This document shows, in pieces, positions 1 to 7,152 of a DNA stretch of 64,000 nucleotides. The DNA comes from Zhihengliuella alba (GTDB taxonomy: Bacteria > Actinomycetota > Actinomycetes > Actinomycetales > Micrococcaceae), in the NCBI RefSeq assembly GCF_039538765.1, contig NZ_BAABCJ010000006.1, positions 192,125-256,124 of the forward strand, given 5' to 3'. The notes beneath the pieces are model-generated. The model saw only the letters and a list, made by a program, of their open reading frames with translations. It did not search any database and was not told the DNA's origin. Made by a program: the position numbers and the translations under genes. The first letter of the stretch is position 1. Each line of letters starts with the position of its first letter.

Positions 1-1059
1 GGACTCACCGGGCTGCGACTCGCCGGGCTCGGTCGCGGCGGGCTCGGTCGCGGCGGACTGGGTGCCGGCGGACTGCGTGGTGTCCACCTGCTCGGCGACG
101 AGCGTGGCTCCGCGGGCGATGTCCAGGTCGGCGTCGAGCGTGACGACGACGGCCTGGCCGGCCTCGGCGCGCCCGGACTCGCCGGCCGGGGTGCGGACCC
201 CGGTGATGCGGGCGCGGTGGCGCTGGCCGTCGTTGTAGACGGTGACGCCGTCCCCGACCGCCAGCGGGCCGTCGGAGACGGTGCCGGCGTAGCCGCGGAA
301 ATCGCGCAGCGCGTCGGCCTCGGCGGCGAGCTCCGGGGCGAGGGCGCCCTGCGGGCGCAGCACCAGCTGCACGTCGAGCCGGGCCGGGGACTCCTGTCCG
401 CCGGCCGGGCCGGCGGGCAGCGTCTCCAGCAGGTCCAGCACGGTGGGGCCGGTGTACCAGGGGGCGGACTCCCCGCGGTCCACGACGAAGTCGCCCTGCA
501 GGGCGCTCACCGGGACCACCCGGACCCCGGGGACGCCGAGGCGGTCGGCGACCGCCACGACGTCGTCCCGGATGGCCGCGAACGCGGCCTCGTCCCAGTC
601 GATCAGATCCATCTTGTTGACCACGACCACGACCTGCGGCACCCCGAGGAGCCCGAGGACGCCGAGGTGCCGGCGGGTCTGCTCCACGACGCCGTTGCGG
701 GCGTCGACGAGGACCAGGGCCGCGTGGGCGGTGGAGGCGCCGGTGACGGTGTTGCGGGTGTACTGCACGTGGCCGGGGCAGTCGGCGAGGATGAAGCTGC
801 GCCGCGGCGTGCTGAAGTAGCGGTACGCGACGTCGATCGTGATGCCCTGCTCGCGCTCCGCGCGCAGCCCGTCGGTGACGAGCGCGAGATCCAGCGCGGG
901 GGTGTCGCCGCCGAATCCGCGCTCGGCGGAGACCCGGCGGATGTCGTCGAGGGAGTCGGCGAGGATCGCCTTGGCGTCGTGCAGGAGGCGGCCCACGAGG
1001 GTGGACTTGCCGTCGTCGACGCTGCCGGCCGTGGCCAGGCGGAAGAGTGTGTCACTCAT
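1..1059 (-). CDS. cysN: Sulfate adenylyltransferase large (GTPase) subunit, 3' end cut by window
   Basis: The translation begins MSDTLFRLATAGSVDDGKST and continues off the left edge, so only about 353 N-terminal residues are present. GTPase motifs are clear: P-loop GSVDDGKST, DCPGHVQY (G3) and NKMDL (G4). CysN uses GTP hydrolysis to drive CysD in making adenosine 5'-phosphosulfate from sulfate and ATP. The ATG lies one base after the cysD stop codon, so the two are translationally coupled. Odd point: at the very edge, where domain 2 should pass into domain 3, there is a Thr/Ser/Glu/Pro-rich stretch with short repeats (TQSA, TEPA, GES). I cannot see whether the protein resumes a normal domain 3, or whether it is a CysNC fusion with APS kinase. 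Confidence 0.93.
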   Translation of the reverse strand, partial: MSDTLFRLATAGSVDDGKSTLVGRLLHDAKAILADSLDDIRRVSAERGFGGDTPALDLALVTDGLRAEREQGITIDVAYRYFSTPRRSFILADCPGHVQYTRNTVTGASTAHAALVLVDARNGVVEQTRRHLGVLGLLGVPQVVVVVNKMDLIDWDEAAFAAIRDDVVAVADRLGVPGVRVVPVSALQGDFVVDRGESAPWYTGPTVLDLLETLPAGPAGGQESPARLDVQLVLRPQGALAPELAAEADALRDFRGYAGTVSDGPLAVGDGVTVYNDGQRHRARITGVRTPAGESGRAEAGQAVVVTLDADLDIARGATLVAEQVDTTQSAGTQSAATEPAATEPGESQPGES

Positions 1060-1060
1060 C

Positions 1061-2074
1061 TTAGAAATACCCTTCCTTCTTGCGGTCCTCCATGGCGGCG
1101 GAGGAGATCCTGTCGTCGGCGCGGGTGGCCCCGCGCTCGGTGAGCGTGCTCAGCGCCAGCTCGTCCAGCACCTCGGCGACCGTCCCGGCCGCGGAGAGCA
1201 CCGCGCCGGTGCAGCTGGCGTCGCCGACGGTGCGGTAGCGGACGGTGCGCTCGGTGACGGGCTCGTCCTCGCGGGGCCGGCTGACGTCCGTCACCGCGTA
1301 GACCATGCCGTCGCGCTCGAACGTCGGGCGCTCGTGGGCGAAGTAGATCGGCGGCAGGGCGATGCCCTCGCGGTCGATGTAGGACCAGATGTCCGCCTCG
1401 GTCCAGTTGCTGATCGGGAAGGCGCGGACGTGCCCACCCGGGGCGTGGCGCCCGTTGTAGAGGCTCCACACCTCCGGGCGCTGGTTGCGCGGGTCCCAGC
1501 CGCCGAACTCGTCGCGCAGCGAGAGGATGCGCTCCTTGGCGCGGGCCTTGTCCTCGTCGCGGCGGGCGCCGCCGAAGAGCGCGTCGAACCGGTGCTCCTC
1601 GATCGTGTCCAGGAGGACCCGGGTCTGGAGGCGGTTCCGCGTGCCGTTCGCCGGCTCCACCAGGCGGCCGTCGTCGATGTAGTCCTGCACGGAGCCGACC
1701 ACCAGGTCGATCCCGTACCGCTGAACCGTGGCGTCGCGGAACGCCAGGACCTCGGGGAAGTTGTGGCCGGTGTCCACGTGGACCACCGGGATCGGCACGC
1801 GGGCCGGGGAGACGGCCTTGGCCAGCAGGTGCAGGACCACCACGGAGTCCTTGCCGCCCGAGAAGAGCAGGCCGGGCCGCTCGAACTCGGCGAGCACCTC
1901 GCGGATGATGTGGATCGACTCGGACTCCAGCGCGTCCAGGTTCGCGGCGCGGTGGGCGGCGGACCGCTCGGCGGCCAGCGCGTCGTCGTCGGACGGGCGG
2001 TCCCCGGCGGACGGCGCGGCGGACGGGCTGCCGGTGGGGCTGGCGGCGCGGGGGCCGGACGTGGTGACGGTCAT
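1061..2074 (-). CDS. cysD: Sulfate adenylyltransferase subunit 2
   Basis: Encodes 337 residues. The PP-loop ATP pyrophosphatase motif SGGKDS is at residues 72-77, followed by HVDTGHNFPE and GGARRDEDKARAKER, all typical of CysD. It makes APS together with the CysN GTPase. The start chosen is the ATG at 2074-2072, which overlaps the cysH stop as ATGA. An upstream reading of the same frame lies inside cysH and is rejected. The first 40 or so residues are Ala/Ser/Pro-rich and longer than in most CysD proteins, so a later start is possible, but no better ribosome binding site is evident. The protein ends ..KKEGYF, the usual CysD tail. Confidence 0.94.
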   Translation of the reverse strand: MTVTTSGPRAASPTGSPSAAPSAGDRPSDDDALAAERSAAHRAANLDALESESIHIIREVLAEFERPGLLFSGGKDSVVVLHLLAKAVSPARVPIPVVHVDTGHNFPEVLAFRDATVQRYGIDLVVGSVQDYIDDGRLVEPANGTRNRLQTRVLLDTIEEHRFDALFGGARRDEDKARAKERILSLRDEFGGWDPRNQRPEVWSLYNGRHAPGGHVRAFPISNWTEADIWSYIDREGIALPPIYFAHERPTFERDGMVYAVTDVSRPREDEPVTERTVRYRTVGDASCTGAVLSAAGTVAEVLDELALSTLTERGATRADDRISSAAMEDRKKEGYF

Positions 2075-2877
2075 GGGGTGGTCTCCTCGGGACTCTCGGC
2101 GGTCGAGGCGGTGTCGGCGGCGCCGGGCGCGGCGACGTGGATGCCGCACTCGGTCTTGGCGGAGCCGGCCCAGCGGCCGGCGCGGGGATCCTCGCCGGGG
2201 GCGACCGGGCGGGTGCAGGGGCGGCAGCCGATGGACGGGTAGCCGTTGGACAGGAGCAGGTTCACGGGGACGGCGTGCTCGGCGGCGTAGTCCACGAGCT
2301 GGTCGAAGGTCCAGGTGGCGACCGGGTTGAACTTCACCAGGCCGTGGACCTCGTCGAAGGACACCAGGGGGGCGTTCGCCCGGGTGGGCGACTCCTCCCG
2401 GCGGACGCCGGTGAACCAGGCGCCGTAGCCGGCGAGGGCGTCCCTGAGCGGGTCCATCTTCCGGATCCGGCAGCACTCGCCGGGGTCCCGGGCGAAGAGG
2501 TCCTTGCCGTACTGGGACTCCTGCTCGGCGATCGTCAGCTTCGGCATGACGTCGACGATCCGGACGTCGAGGCGCCGGGCGACCTCCGCCCGCGTCGCGT
2601 GGGTCTCGTCGAAGTGGTATCCGGTCTCCAGGAAGAGGACGTCCACGCCGGGCAGCTCGGCGGCGACGAGGTGCGGGAGCACCGCGTCGGCCATGGAGCA
2701 GGCGACGGCGACGTCGCGAACCCCGAAGTGCTCGGCGGCGAAGCGGACCACGGCCTCGGCCGGGGCGTCGAACCCGAGCTGCTCGGCGCCGAGCGCGGCG
2801 ATGCGCCGGAGCTCGGCCTCGCCCCGCGGCGCGGCGGGTGCGCCGGCGGTGCTCGTAGCGTTCGTGGAGAGGGTCAT
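2071..2877 (-). CDS. cysH: Adenylylsulfate (APS) reductase, assimilatory
   Basis: 268 residues. It reduces APS to sulfite with thioredoxin-type reductant. The paired cysteines C135-C136 (GECCRIRK) and the C218-x2-C221 pair (GCRPC) form the [4Fe-4S] site that separates APS reductases from PAPS reductases, and ECGIH carries the catalytic Cys (C244). This agrees with the lack of a separate APS kinase in the visible operon. The ATG at 2877-2875 overlaps the last bases of the sulfite reductase gene, and its own stop overlaps the cysD start, so the operon is tightly coupled. The last 20 residues are a variable Ala/Thr/Glu tail. Confidence 0.94.
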   Translation of the reverse strand: MTLSTNATSTAGAPAAPRGEAELRRIAALGAEQLGFDAPAEAVVRFAAEHFGVRDVAVACSMADAVLPHLVAAELPGVDVLFLETGYHFDETHATRAEVARRLDVRIVDVMPKLTIAEQESQYGKDLFARDPGECCRIRKMDPLRDALAGYGAWFTGVRREESPTRANAPLVSFDEVHGLVKFNPVATWTFDQLVDYAAEHAVPVNLLLSNGYPSIGCRPCTRPVAPGEDPRAGRWAGSAKTECGIHVAAPGAADTASTAESPEETTP

Positions 2878-4601
2878 ACCAGTTCCTCCTCGTCGACTCG
2901 GTGGGCCCAGGCGGCGAAGGACTCGCCCTCCTCGGCGGTCTCGGCATAGCGCTGCAGCAGGCCGTCGACGTAGTCCGGCAGCCGGTCGGCGGCGACCTTG
3001 AGCCCGCGCACGGTGCGTCCGAGGGTCGGCTCGTCGTCCTCGCTCGTGGCGAGGGTCCCGCCGAGGTGGACCTGGAACCCGGCGACCTGCTCGCCGTCGT
3101 CGTCCGTGATGAGCTGGCCCTTGAGGCCGATGTCCGCGGTCTGGATGCGGGCGCAGGAGTTGGGGCAGCCGTTGACGTTCAGGCTCAGCTTCCGCGGCAC
3201 GCGGCCGGAGCGGTCCGCGAGGCGGCGGTCCAGCTCCCGGGCCGCGGCGGCGGCCGTGTCCTTGGTGTCGACGATCGCGAGCTTGCAGTACTCGATGCCC
3301 GTGCAGGCGATCGCCGAGCGGGAGACGAGGCCCGGGCGGGCCTCGAATCCGAGCTCGCGGGCGGCGGCGATGAACGGCTCCACCCGGTCCTCCTCGAGGT
3401 CCAGCGCGATCACCTTCTGGTGCGGCGTGGTGCGCAGCCGCTGGGACCCGTGCTCCTCGAGCAGGCGTGCGAGGCCGCTGAGCGCCGTACCGGAGACCCG
3501 GCCGACCAGCGGCGTGAGGCCGACGTAGAAGCGGCCGTCCTTCTGCCGGTGGACCCCGGAGTGGTCGCCGGGTCCGGTGGGCGCCGGGGCGGCGTCGCAG
3601 TCCGGCAGCGCGTAGCCGAGGTACTCGTCCTCGAGGACCTGCCGGAACTTCTCCGGCCCCCAGTCGGCGAGGAGGAACTTGAGGCGGGCACGGTTGCGCA
3701 GGCGGCGGAACCCGTAGTCGCGGAAGATCGAGGTGACGCCCTCCCAGACGTCGGGGGCGGCGTCCTCGCCGACGAAGACGCCGAGCCGCTCGCCGAGGCG
3801 GGGCGCGGCGGAGAGCCCGCCGCCGACCCAGAGGTCGTAGCCGGGGCCGTGCTCCGGGTGGACCACGCCGACGAGGCCGAAGTCGTTGATCTCGTGCACC
3901 ACGTCCTGGCTCGGGTGGCCGGTGATCGCCGTCTTGTACTTGCGCGGCAGGTTGGAGAACTCGGGGTTGCCGACGTAGCGGCGCGCGATCTCGGCGATGA
4001 CCGGGGTCGGGTCGATGATCTCCTCGGCGGCGATGCCGGCGACCGGCGAGCCGAGGATCACGCGCGGCACATCGCCGCAGGCCTCGGTGGTGCTCAGGCC
4101 GACGGACTCGAGCCGGCGCCAGATCTCCGGCACGTCGCGGACGTCGATCCAGTGCAATTGGATGTTCTGGCGGTCGGTGACGTCGGCGGTGTCGCGGGCG
4201 AACTCGGTGGAGATCCCGCCGATGACCTCGAGCTGCTCGGTGGTCAGGGCGCCGCCGTCGATGCGGACGCGGAGCATGAAGTACTCGTCCTCGAGCTCGT
4301 GCGGCTCGAGCGTGGCGGTCTTGCCGCCGGGGATCCCCTGCTTGCGCTGGGTGTAGAGGCCCCACCAGCGGAACCGGCCGTGGAGGTCCTCGGGTTCGAT
4401 CGACGCGAAGCCGCCGTGGGCGTAGACGTTCTCGATGCGCTCACGGACGTTCAGACCGTTGTCCGCGGCCTTCATCTCCTCGTTGGCGTTCAGCGGCTCG
4501 GTGCCGTCGATCTTCCACTGGCCGTTGGGCTTGGCGGAGCGTCGGCCGGCGGTGCCGCCAGCAGCCGCTTTCCGTGGGATGCGTTCCGTCACTTGAGTCA
4601 T
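2874..4601 (-). CDS. sir: Ferredoxin-dependent assimilatory sulfite reductase
   Basis: 575 residues with two ferredoxin-like nitrite/sulfite reductase half-domains and two siroheme/[4Fe-4S] domains. The cluster ligands are in ACTGIEYCK and NGCPNSC. Tyr83 (GLYTQRKQG) and Cys175 (TEACGDVPR) are 92 residues apart, the same spacing as the Tyr69-Cys161 crosslink of Mycobacterium tuberculosis NirA (from memory), which marks sulfite rather than nitrite reductases of this family. The product is sulfide, used by MetY encoded 5 kb away. It is the second gene of the sulfur operon after the CbiX-like gene, which would supply its siroheme iron. Start ATG at 4601; the stop overlaps the cysH start by 4 bases. 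Confidence 0.95.
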   Translation of the reverse strand: MTQVTERIPRKAAAGGTAGRRSAKPNGQWKIDGTEPLNANEEMKAADNGLNVRERIENVYAHGGFASIEPEDLHGRFRWWGLYTQRKQGIPGGKTATLEPHELEDEYFMLRVRIDGGALTTEQLEVIGGISTEFARDTADVTDRQNIQLHWIDVRDVPEIWRRLESVGLSTTEACGDVPRVILGSPVAGIAAEEIIDPTPVIAEIARRYVGNPEFSNLPRKYKTAITGHPSQDVVHEINDFGLVGVVHPEHGPGYDLWVGGGLSAAPRLGERLGVFVGEDAAPDVWEGVTSIFRDYGFRRLRNRARLKFLLADWGPEKFRQVLEDEYLGYALPDCDAAPAPTGPGDHSGVHRQKDGRFYVGLTPLVGRVSGTALSGLARLLEEHGSQRLRTTPHQKVIALDLEEDRVEPFIAAARELGFEARPGLVSRSAIACTGIEYCKLAIVDTKDTAAAAARELDRRLADRSGRVPRKLSLNVNGCPNSCARIQTADIGLKGQLITDDDGEQVAGFQVHLGGTLATSEDDEPTLGRTVRGLKVAADRLPDYVDGLLQRYAETAEEGESFAAWAHRVDEEELV

Positions 4602-4676
4602 GGATCGACCGTAGGGCCACCGGCGGGCGGGGCGGCAGGCGTGCTACCGGAGGTGAATGCACGTTGCGCCGGCCCC

Positions 4677-4705
4677 GTGACAAAACGTCTCGCGACGTCA
4701 CGAAC
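4677..4705 (-). promoter_or_regulatory. Inverted repeat upstream of sulfite reductase, overlapping cbiX stop
   Basis: CGTGAC and GTCACG flank a 15-base spacer that itself contains ACGTC/GACGT. The 9-mer GTCACGAAC here (4697-4705) also occurs at 5727-5735 upstream of the CbiX-like gene. It may be an operator for a sulfur regulator, or simply a short hairpin. No protein can be assigned. Confidence 0.3.
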
Positions 4706-5663
4706 GGTCCGTGCGCAGCCCCTCGAGCACCGTTTCGACGAGACATTCGGTCAACATGGCGGCGGATGACGCCTCCGGTGACAGCAGCGGGGGGCTGACG
4801 TACTGTGCCCCGGTCGCCCGGAGGCGCTCCTGGAAGAACCCCTCGCCCAGCAGGACGCTCAGGACGGCGACCTCGCGTCCCTCGTCCCGGTGGCGCTTCA
4901 CGACGTCGCCGATCCGCGGTTCGGCCGCCGAGCAGAACGCCGCCTCGACACGGGAGCCGAGCACGGCCGAGACGAGCTCGGCGAGCCGCAGCGCCTGCGC
5001 CCGCCCCTCCGGCCGCCGGGTGCCGGCGACGGCCAGGACCACGGCGGGCTGCTCCGGCGCCGGCGACCAGCCGAGCGTGGCCGGGGAGTCCGGTGTGGGA
5101 GGGGAGCCCGGTGTGGGAGGGGAGCCCGAGGCGGCGGGCCCGGTCTCGGGGGCGGCGGGGACCAGGGCGGCGGGGACCAGGGCGGCGGGGACCAGGGCGG
5201 CCAGCCCCCGCGCCAGCCGGAGGGCGGCGGCGCCGGCGGCGATCGGGGGCAGCGCCCCGGTGCTGGGACGCTGCACGACCGCGTCGGCGATGTCGTGGAC
5301 GGTGTGGACGCCGTCGCAGACGAGCATCGGCAGGACCACGGCGGTCTCCCCCGCGGGCAGCGCCGCCAGGACGTCGCCCAGCCGCGGCTGCTGCACGTCC
5401 ACGTAGGCCTCGTGGACCCGCACCCGGACGGCGGAGCCCGCGAGCGCCTGGCGCAGCCGGTCCTCGACGCCGGCGCGGAGCCCGTCGATCATCCCGCGGC
5501 CCTCGGGGGAGTCGGTGCCGTGGGCGACCGCGACGACGTGCACGACGCCCCGGCCGTTCCCGCCGGACGCCGGGAGGCCAGCGTGGGGCGCCGGGGGCTC
5601 CCAGCGCGGGTCCTCCCGGGGCCCTCGGCTCGGAGCGGTCGGGTGCGGATCTCGATGCTGCAT
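4698..5663 (-). CDS. Sirohydrochlorin chelatase (CbiX-like), two-lobed
   Basis: 321 residues. The N-terminal lobe (about 40-140) has the CbiX core, with AHGTDSPEGR (His48) and GVHTVHDI (His120, His123) as likely metal and active-site residues. A second, degenerate copy (about 205-318) keeps the fold signature AGTRRPEGR but has lost the His equivalent to His48. A low-complexity linker (about 155-200) joins them, with repeated LVPAA and GSPPTP units. The probable role is insertion of Fe(II) into sirohydrochlorin for the siroheme of the sulfite reductase encoded 96 bases downstream. TAGGTT six bases before the ATG (5675-5670) suggests a leaderless transcript. It diverges from the methionine operon. 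A related precorrin or ferrochelatase role is less likely in this context. Confidence 0.82.
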   Translation of the reverse strand: MQHRDPHPTAPSRGPREDPRWEPPAPHAGLPASGGNGRGVVHVVAVAHGTDSPEGRGMIDGLRAGVEDRLRQALAGSAVRVRVHEAYVDVQQPRLGDVLAALPAGETAVVLPMLVCDGVHTVHDIADAVVQRPSTGALPPIAAGAAALRLARGLAALVPAALVPAALVPAAPETGPAASGSPPTPGSPPTPDSPATLGWSPAPEQPAVVLAVAGTRRPEGRAQALRLAELVSAVLGSRVEAAFCSAAEPRIGDVVKRHRDEGREVAVLSVLLGEGFFQERLRATGAQYVSPPLLSPEASSAAMLTECLVETVLEGLRTDRS

Positions 5664-5734
5664 GGGTGCAACCTACCGAGCGATCCGGGCCCGGGCCGCA
5701 CCCGGGTGGGGTCGGCGCGGGGCCGGGTCACGAA

Positions 5735-5759
5735 CCGTCACACGGGCTCTTTGTGACGG
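5735..5759. promoter_or_regulatory. Inverted repeat in the cbiX-metF intergenic region
   Basis: CCGTCACA and TGTGACGG form perfect 8-base arms around a 9-base spacer. A second, weaker repeat, TTCACA...TGTGAA, lies at 5820-5839. Both sit between the divergent sulfur and methionine operons, so they may be operator sites. Which regulator binds is not visible from sequence. Confidence 0.35.
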
Positions 5760-5858
5760 CCGGAGTCCCCCTCGGCCCCGGTTCTCCGCGTCACAACTGC
5801 GATTCGAGCGTCATCGGCTTTCACATTCCCGACTGTGAAGCGCCCGGGGCGGCCGTGT

Positions 5859-5888
5859 TTGCCGGACCGGTGCGCCGGGCCCTTACAT
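5859..5888 (+). promoter_or_regulatory. Promoter of the methionine operon
   Basis: TTGCCG (5859-5864) and TTACAT (5883-5888) are separated by 18 bases. Transcription would start near 5895, just before the first helix of the riboswitch at 5901. The position supports the call more than the hexamers do. Confidence 0.5.
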
Positions 5889-5897
5889 GGTGAGCAC

Positions 5898-6012
5898 CAC
5901 CCATCAAGAGCGGCCGAGAGATCTGGATCGACGACGCCGCAGCAACCATCCGCCTCCCCGGCATCCCGGCCGGACGACGACGGAACGGTGCTACCGCCAG
6001 AAGCGATGGAGA
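5898..6012 (+). promoter_or_regulatory. SAM-clan riboswitch (SAM-I/SAM-IV type) in the metF leader
   Basis: Conserved blocks appear in SAM-I order: ATCAAGAG (5903-5910), GCAACC (5942-5947) and GGTGCTA (5987-5993). Helix P1 pairs CCATC (5901-5905) with GATGG (6005-6009). P2 pairs GCGGC (5910-5914) with GCCGC (5936-5940) and carries kink-turn-like GA pairs. P3 pairs CC..CCG with CGG..GG around an internal loop. The P2 loop TCTGG (5922-5926) can pair with CCAGA (5997-6001) as the expected pseudoknot. Only three bases separate the pseudoknot strand from P1, so the P4 hairpin of SAM-I is missing, as in the SAM-IV or SAM-I/IV subclasses. It should sense S-adenosylmethionine and repress the operon below. 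Confidence 0.85.
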
Positions 6013-6070
6013 CGCATCGACGCCACGCCCTCCGCCCGGCACCCCGGGCTGCGGTGCGGCGCCGTCGTTC

Positions 6071-6093
6071 CTCCTTCGCGTCAATGCGAGGAG
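6071..6093 (+). promoter_or_regulatory. Hairpin sequestering the metF ribosome binding site
   Basis: CTCCTTCGC (6071-6079) can pair with GCGAGGAG (6086-6093), giving 8 pairs with one bulged T and a loop of GTCAAT. The 3' strand is the Shine-Dalgarno sequence, 5 bases before the metF ATG. This is the likely expression platform: when SAM is bound the hairpin forms and translation is blocked. A 6-bp hairpin at 6034-6049 lies between aptamer and platform and may act as the switching element. Confidence 0.65.
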
Positions 6094-6098
6094 ACAGA

Positions 6099-7076
6099 AT
6101 GAGCCTGAACCACACCGCAGCGCCGCCCCCGGCGCTGTCCTACGAGCTCTACCCGCCCCGCAACGCCGAGGCCCGCGCCCGGGCCGTGGACGTCGTCGCG
6201 GAGCTCGAGGCGAGCGGCCCCGACTACGTGTCCGTCACCTACAACGGCACGCCGGAGCGGCGCCGGGCCTCGATCGAGCTGATCGGCCACCTGATCGAGC
6301 ACACCCGGCTGCGGCCGCTGGCCCATCTGACCTGCGTGGGCGAGACCCGCGACTCGCTGGACCGGCTGGTCAACCACCTGGTGGCGCTCGGCGTCCGCGG
6401 CGTCCTCGCCCTGCGCGGGGACCAGCCGGAGGGCACCGACCCGGACCACCCGGCCGCCTACGGCGAGCTGCCGTTCGCGCGCTACCTCGTGGAGCTGATC
6501 CGGGAGGTCGAGGACCGCAGGTCGGCCTCGCTCGGCGCCGGACGGCTCGCGATCGGCGTCGCCGCGTACCCGACGCGCCACCCGGAGTCCCCCTCCTTCC
6601 GGCACGACGTCGAGGTGCTGCTCGCCAAGGAGCGCGCCGGTGCGAACTTCGCGATCACGCAGATCTACTTCGACGCCGCCGACTACACCGGGCTGGTGGA
6701 GGCGGCGCGGACCGCGGGCGTCACCATCCCGATCGTCCCGGGCATCATGCCGGTCAACAACGAGCGACGGCTGCTGCGCCTCTGCGAGCTCTCCGGGCTG
6801 GCCCCGGACGAGGGCCTGCGCGCCCGCCTGGCCGACGCGGCCACGGACGCCGAGCGGCACCGCATCGGCGTCGACCACGCGGCCGGGCTGGCCCAGGCCG
6901 CGTTCGACGCCGGGGCGCCAGGGCTCCACCTCTACACCTTCAACGACGCCCGCGGGCCCCTGGACGTGGTCCGGGCCCTCGGCCTGACCGGCGCCGGCAT
7001 CACCGACGCCCGCGACGGCGCCGACTACGGCGACGTGCACGCGCTCGTCGGCGCAGCCCGGCTCGCCAACGCCTGA
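6099..7076 (+). CDS. metF: Methylenetetrahydrofolate reductase
   Basis: 325 residues with the MetF TIM-barrel pattern: FELYPPR-like start (SYELYPPRN), DYVSVTYNG, HLTCVG, GVLALRGDQPEG, ITQIYFD and VPGIMPVNN. It reduces 5,10-methylene-THF to 5-methyl-THF with flavin and a nicotinamide donor, supplying the methyl donor of MetE, encoded next (76 bases downstream). The ATG at 6099 is chosen because it follows GAGGAG by 5 bases and the SAM riboswitch ends just upstream. Open frame further 5' runs through the riboswitch and is not coding. Regulation is by the leader riboswitch, so high SAM should lower MetF. Confidence 0.94.
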   Translation: MSLNHTAAPPPALSYELYPPRNAEARARAVDVVAELEASGPDYVSVTYNGTPERRRASIELIGHLIEHTRLRPLAHLTCVGETRDSLDRLVNHLVALGVRGVLALRGDQPEGTDPDHPAAYGELPFARYLVELIREVEDRRSASLGAGRLAIGVAAYPTRHPESPSFRHDVEVLLAKERAGANFAITQIYFDAADYTGLVEAARTAGVTIPIVPGIMPVNNERRLLRLCELSGLAPDEGLRARLADAATDAERHRIGVDHAAGLAQAAFDAGAPGLHLYTFNDARGPLDVVRALGLTGAGITDARDGADYGDVHALVGAARLANA

Positions 7077-7152
7077 CCGCCGCCACCGAACCACCCACCG
7101 ACCACCGACATCCCTTTCCCGCACCACCCTTTCCCGCACGAAGGAGCACGCC

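Noticed and set aside
5664..6098. Coding sequence extending metF upstream to about 5835
   Set aside because: The open frame runs through the riboswitch and its expression hairpin, lacks MetF similarity, and the ATG at 6099 has the ribosome binding site.
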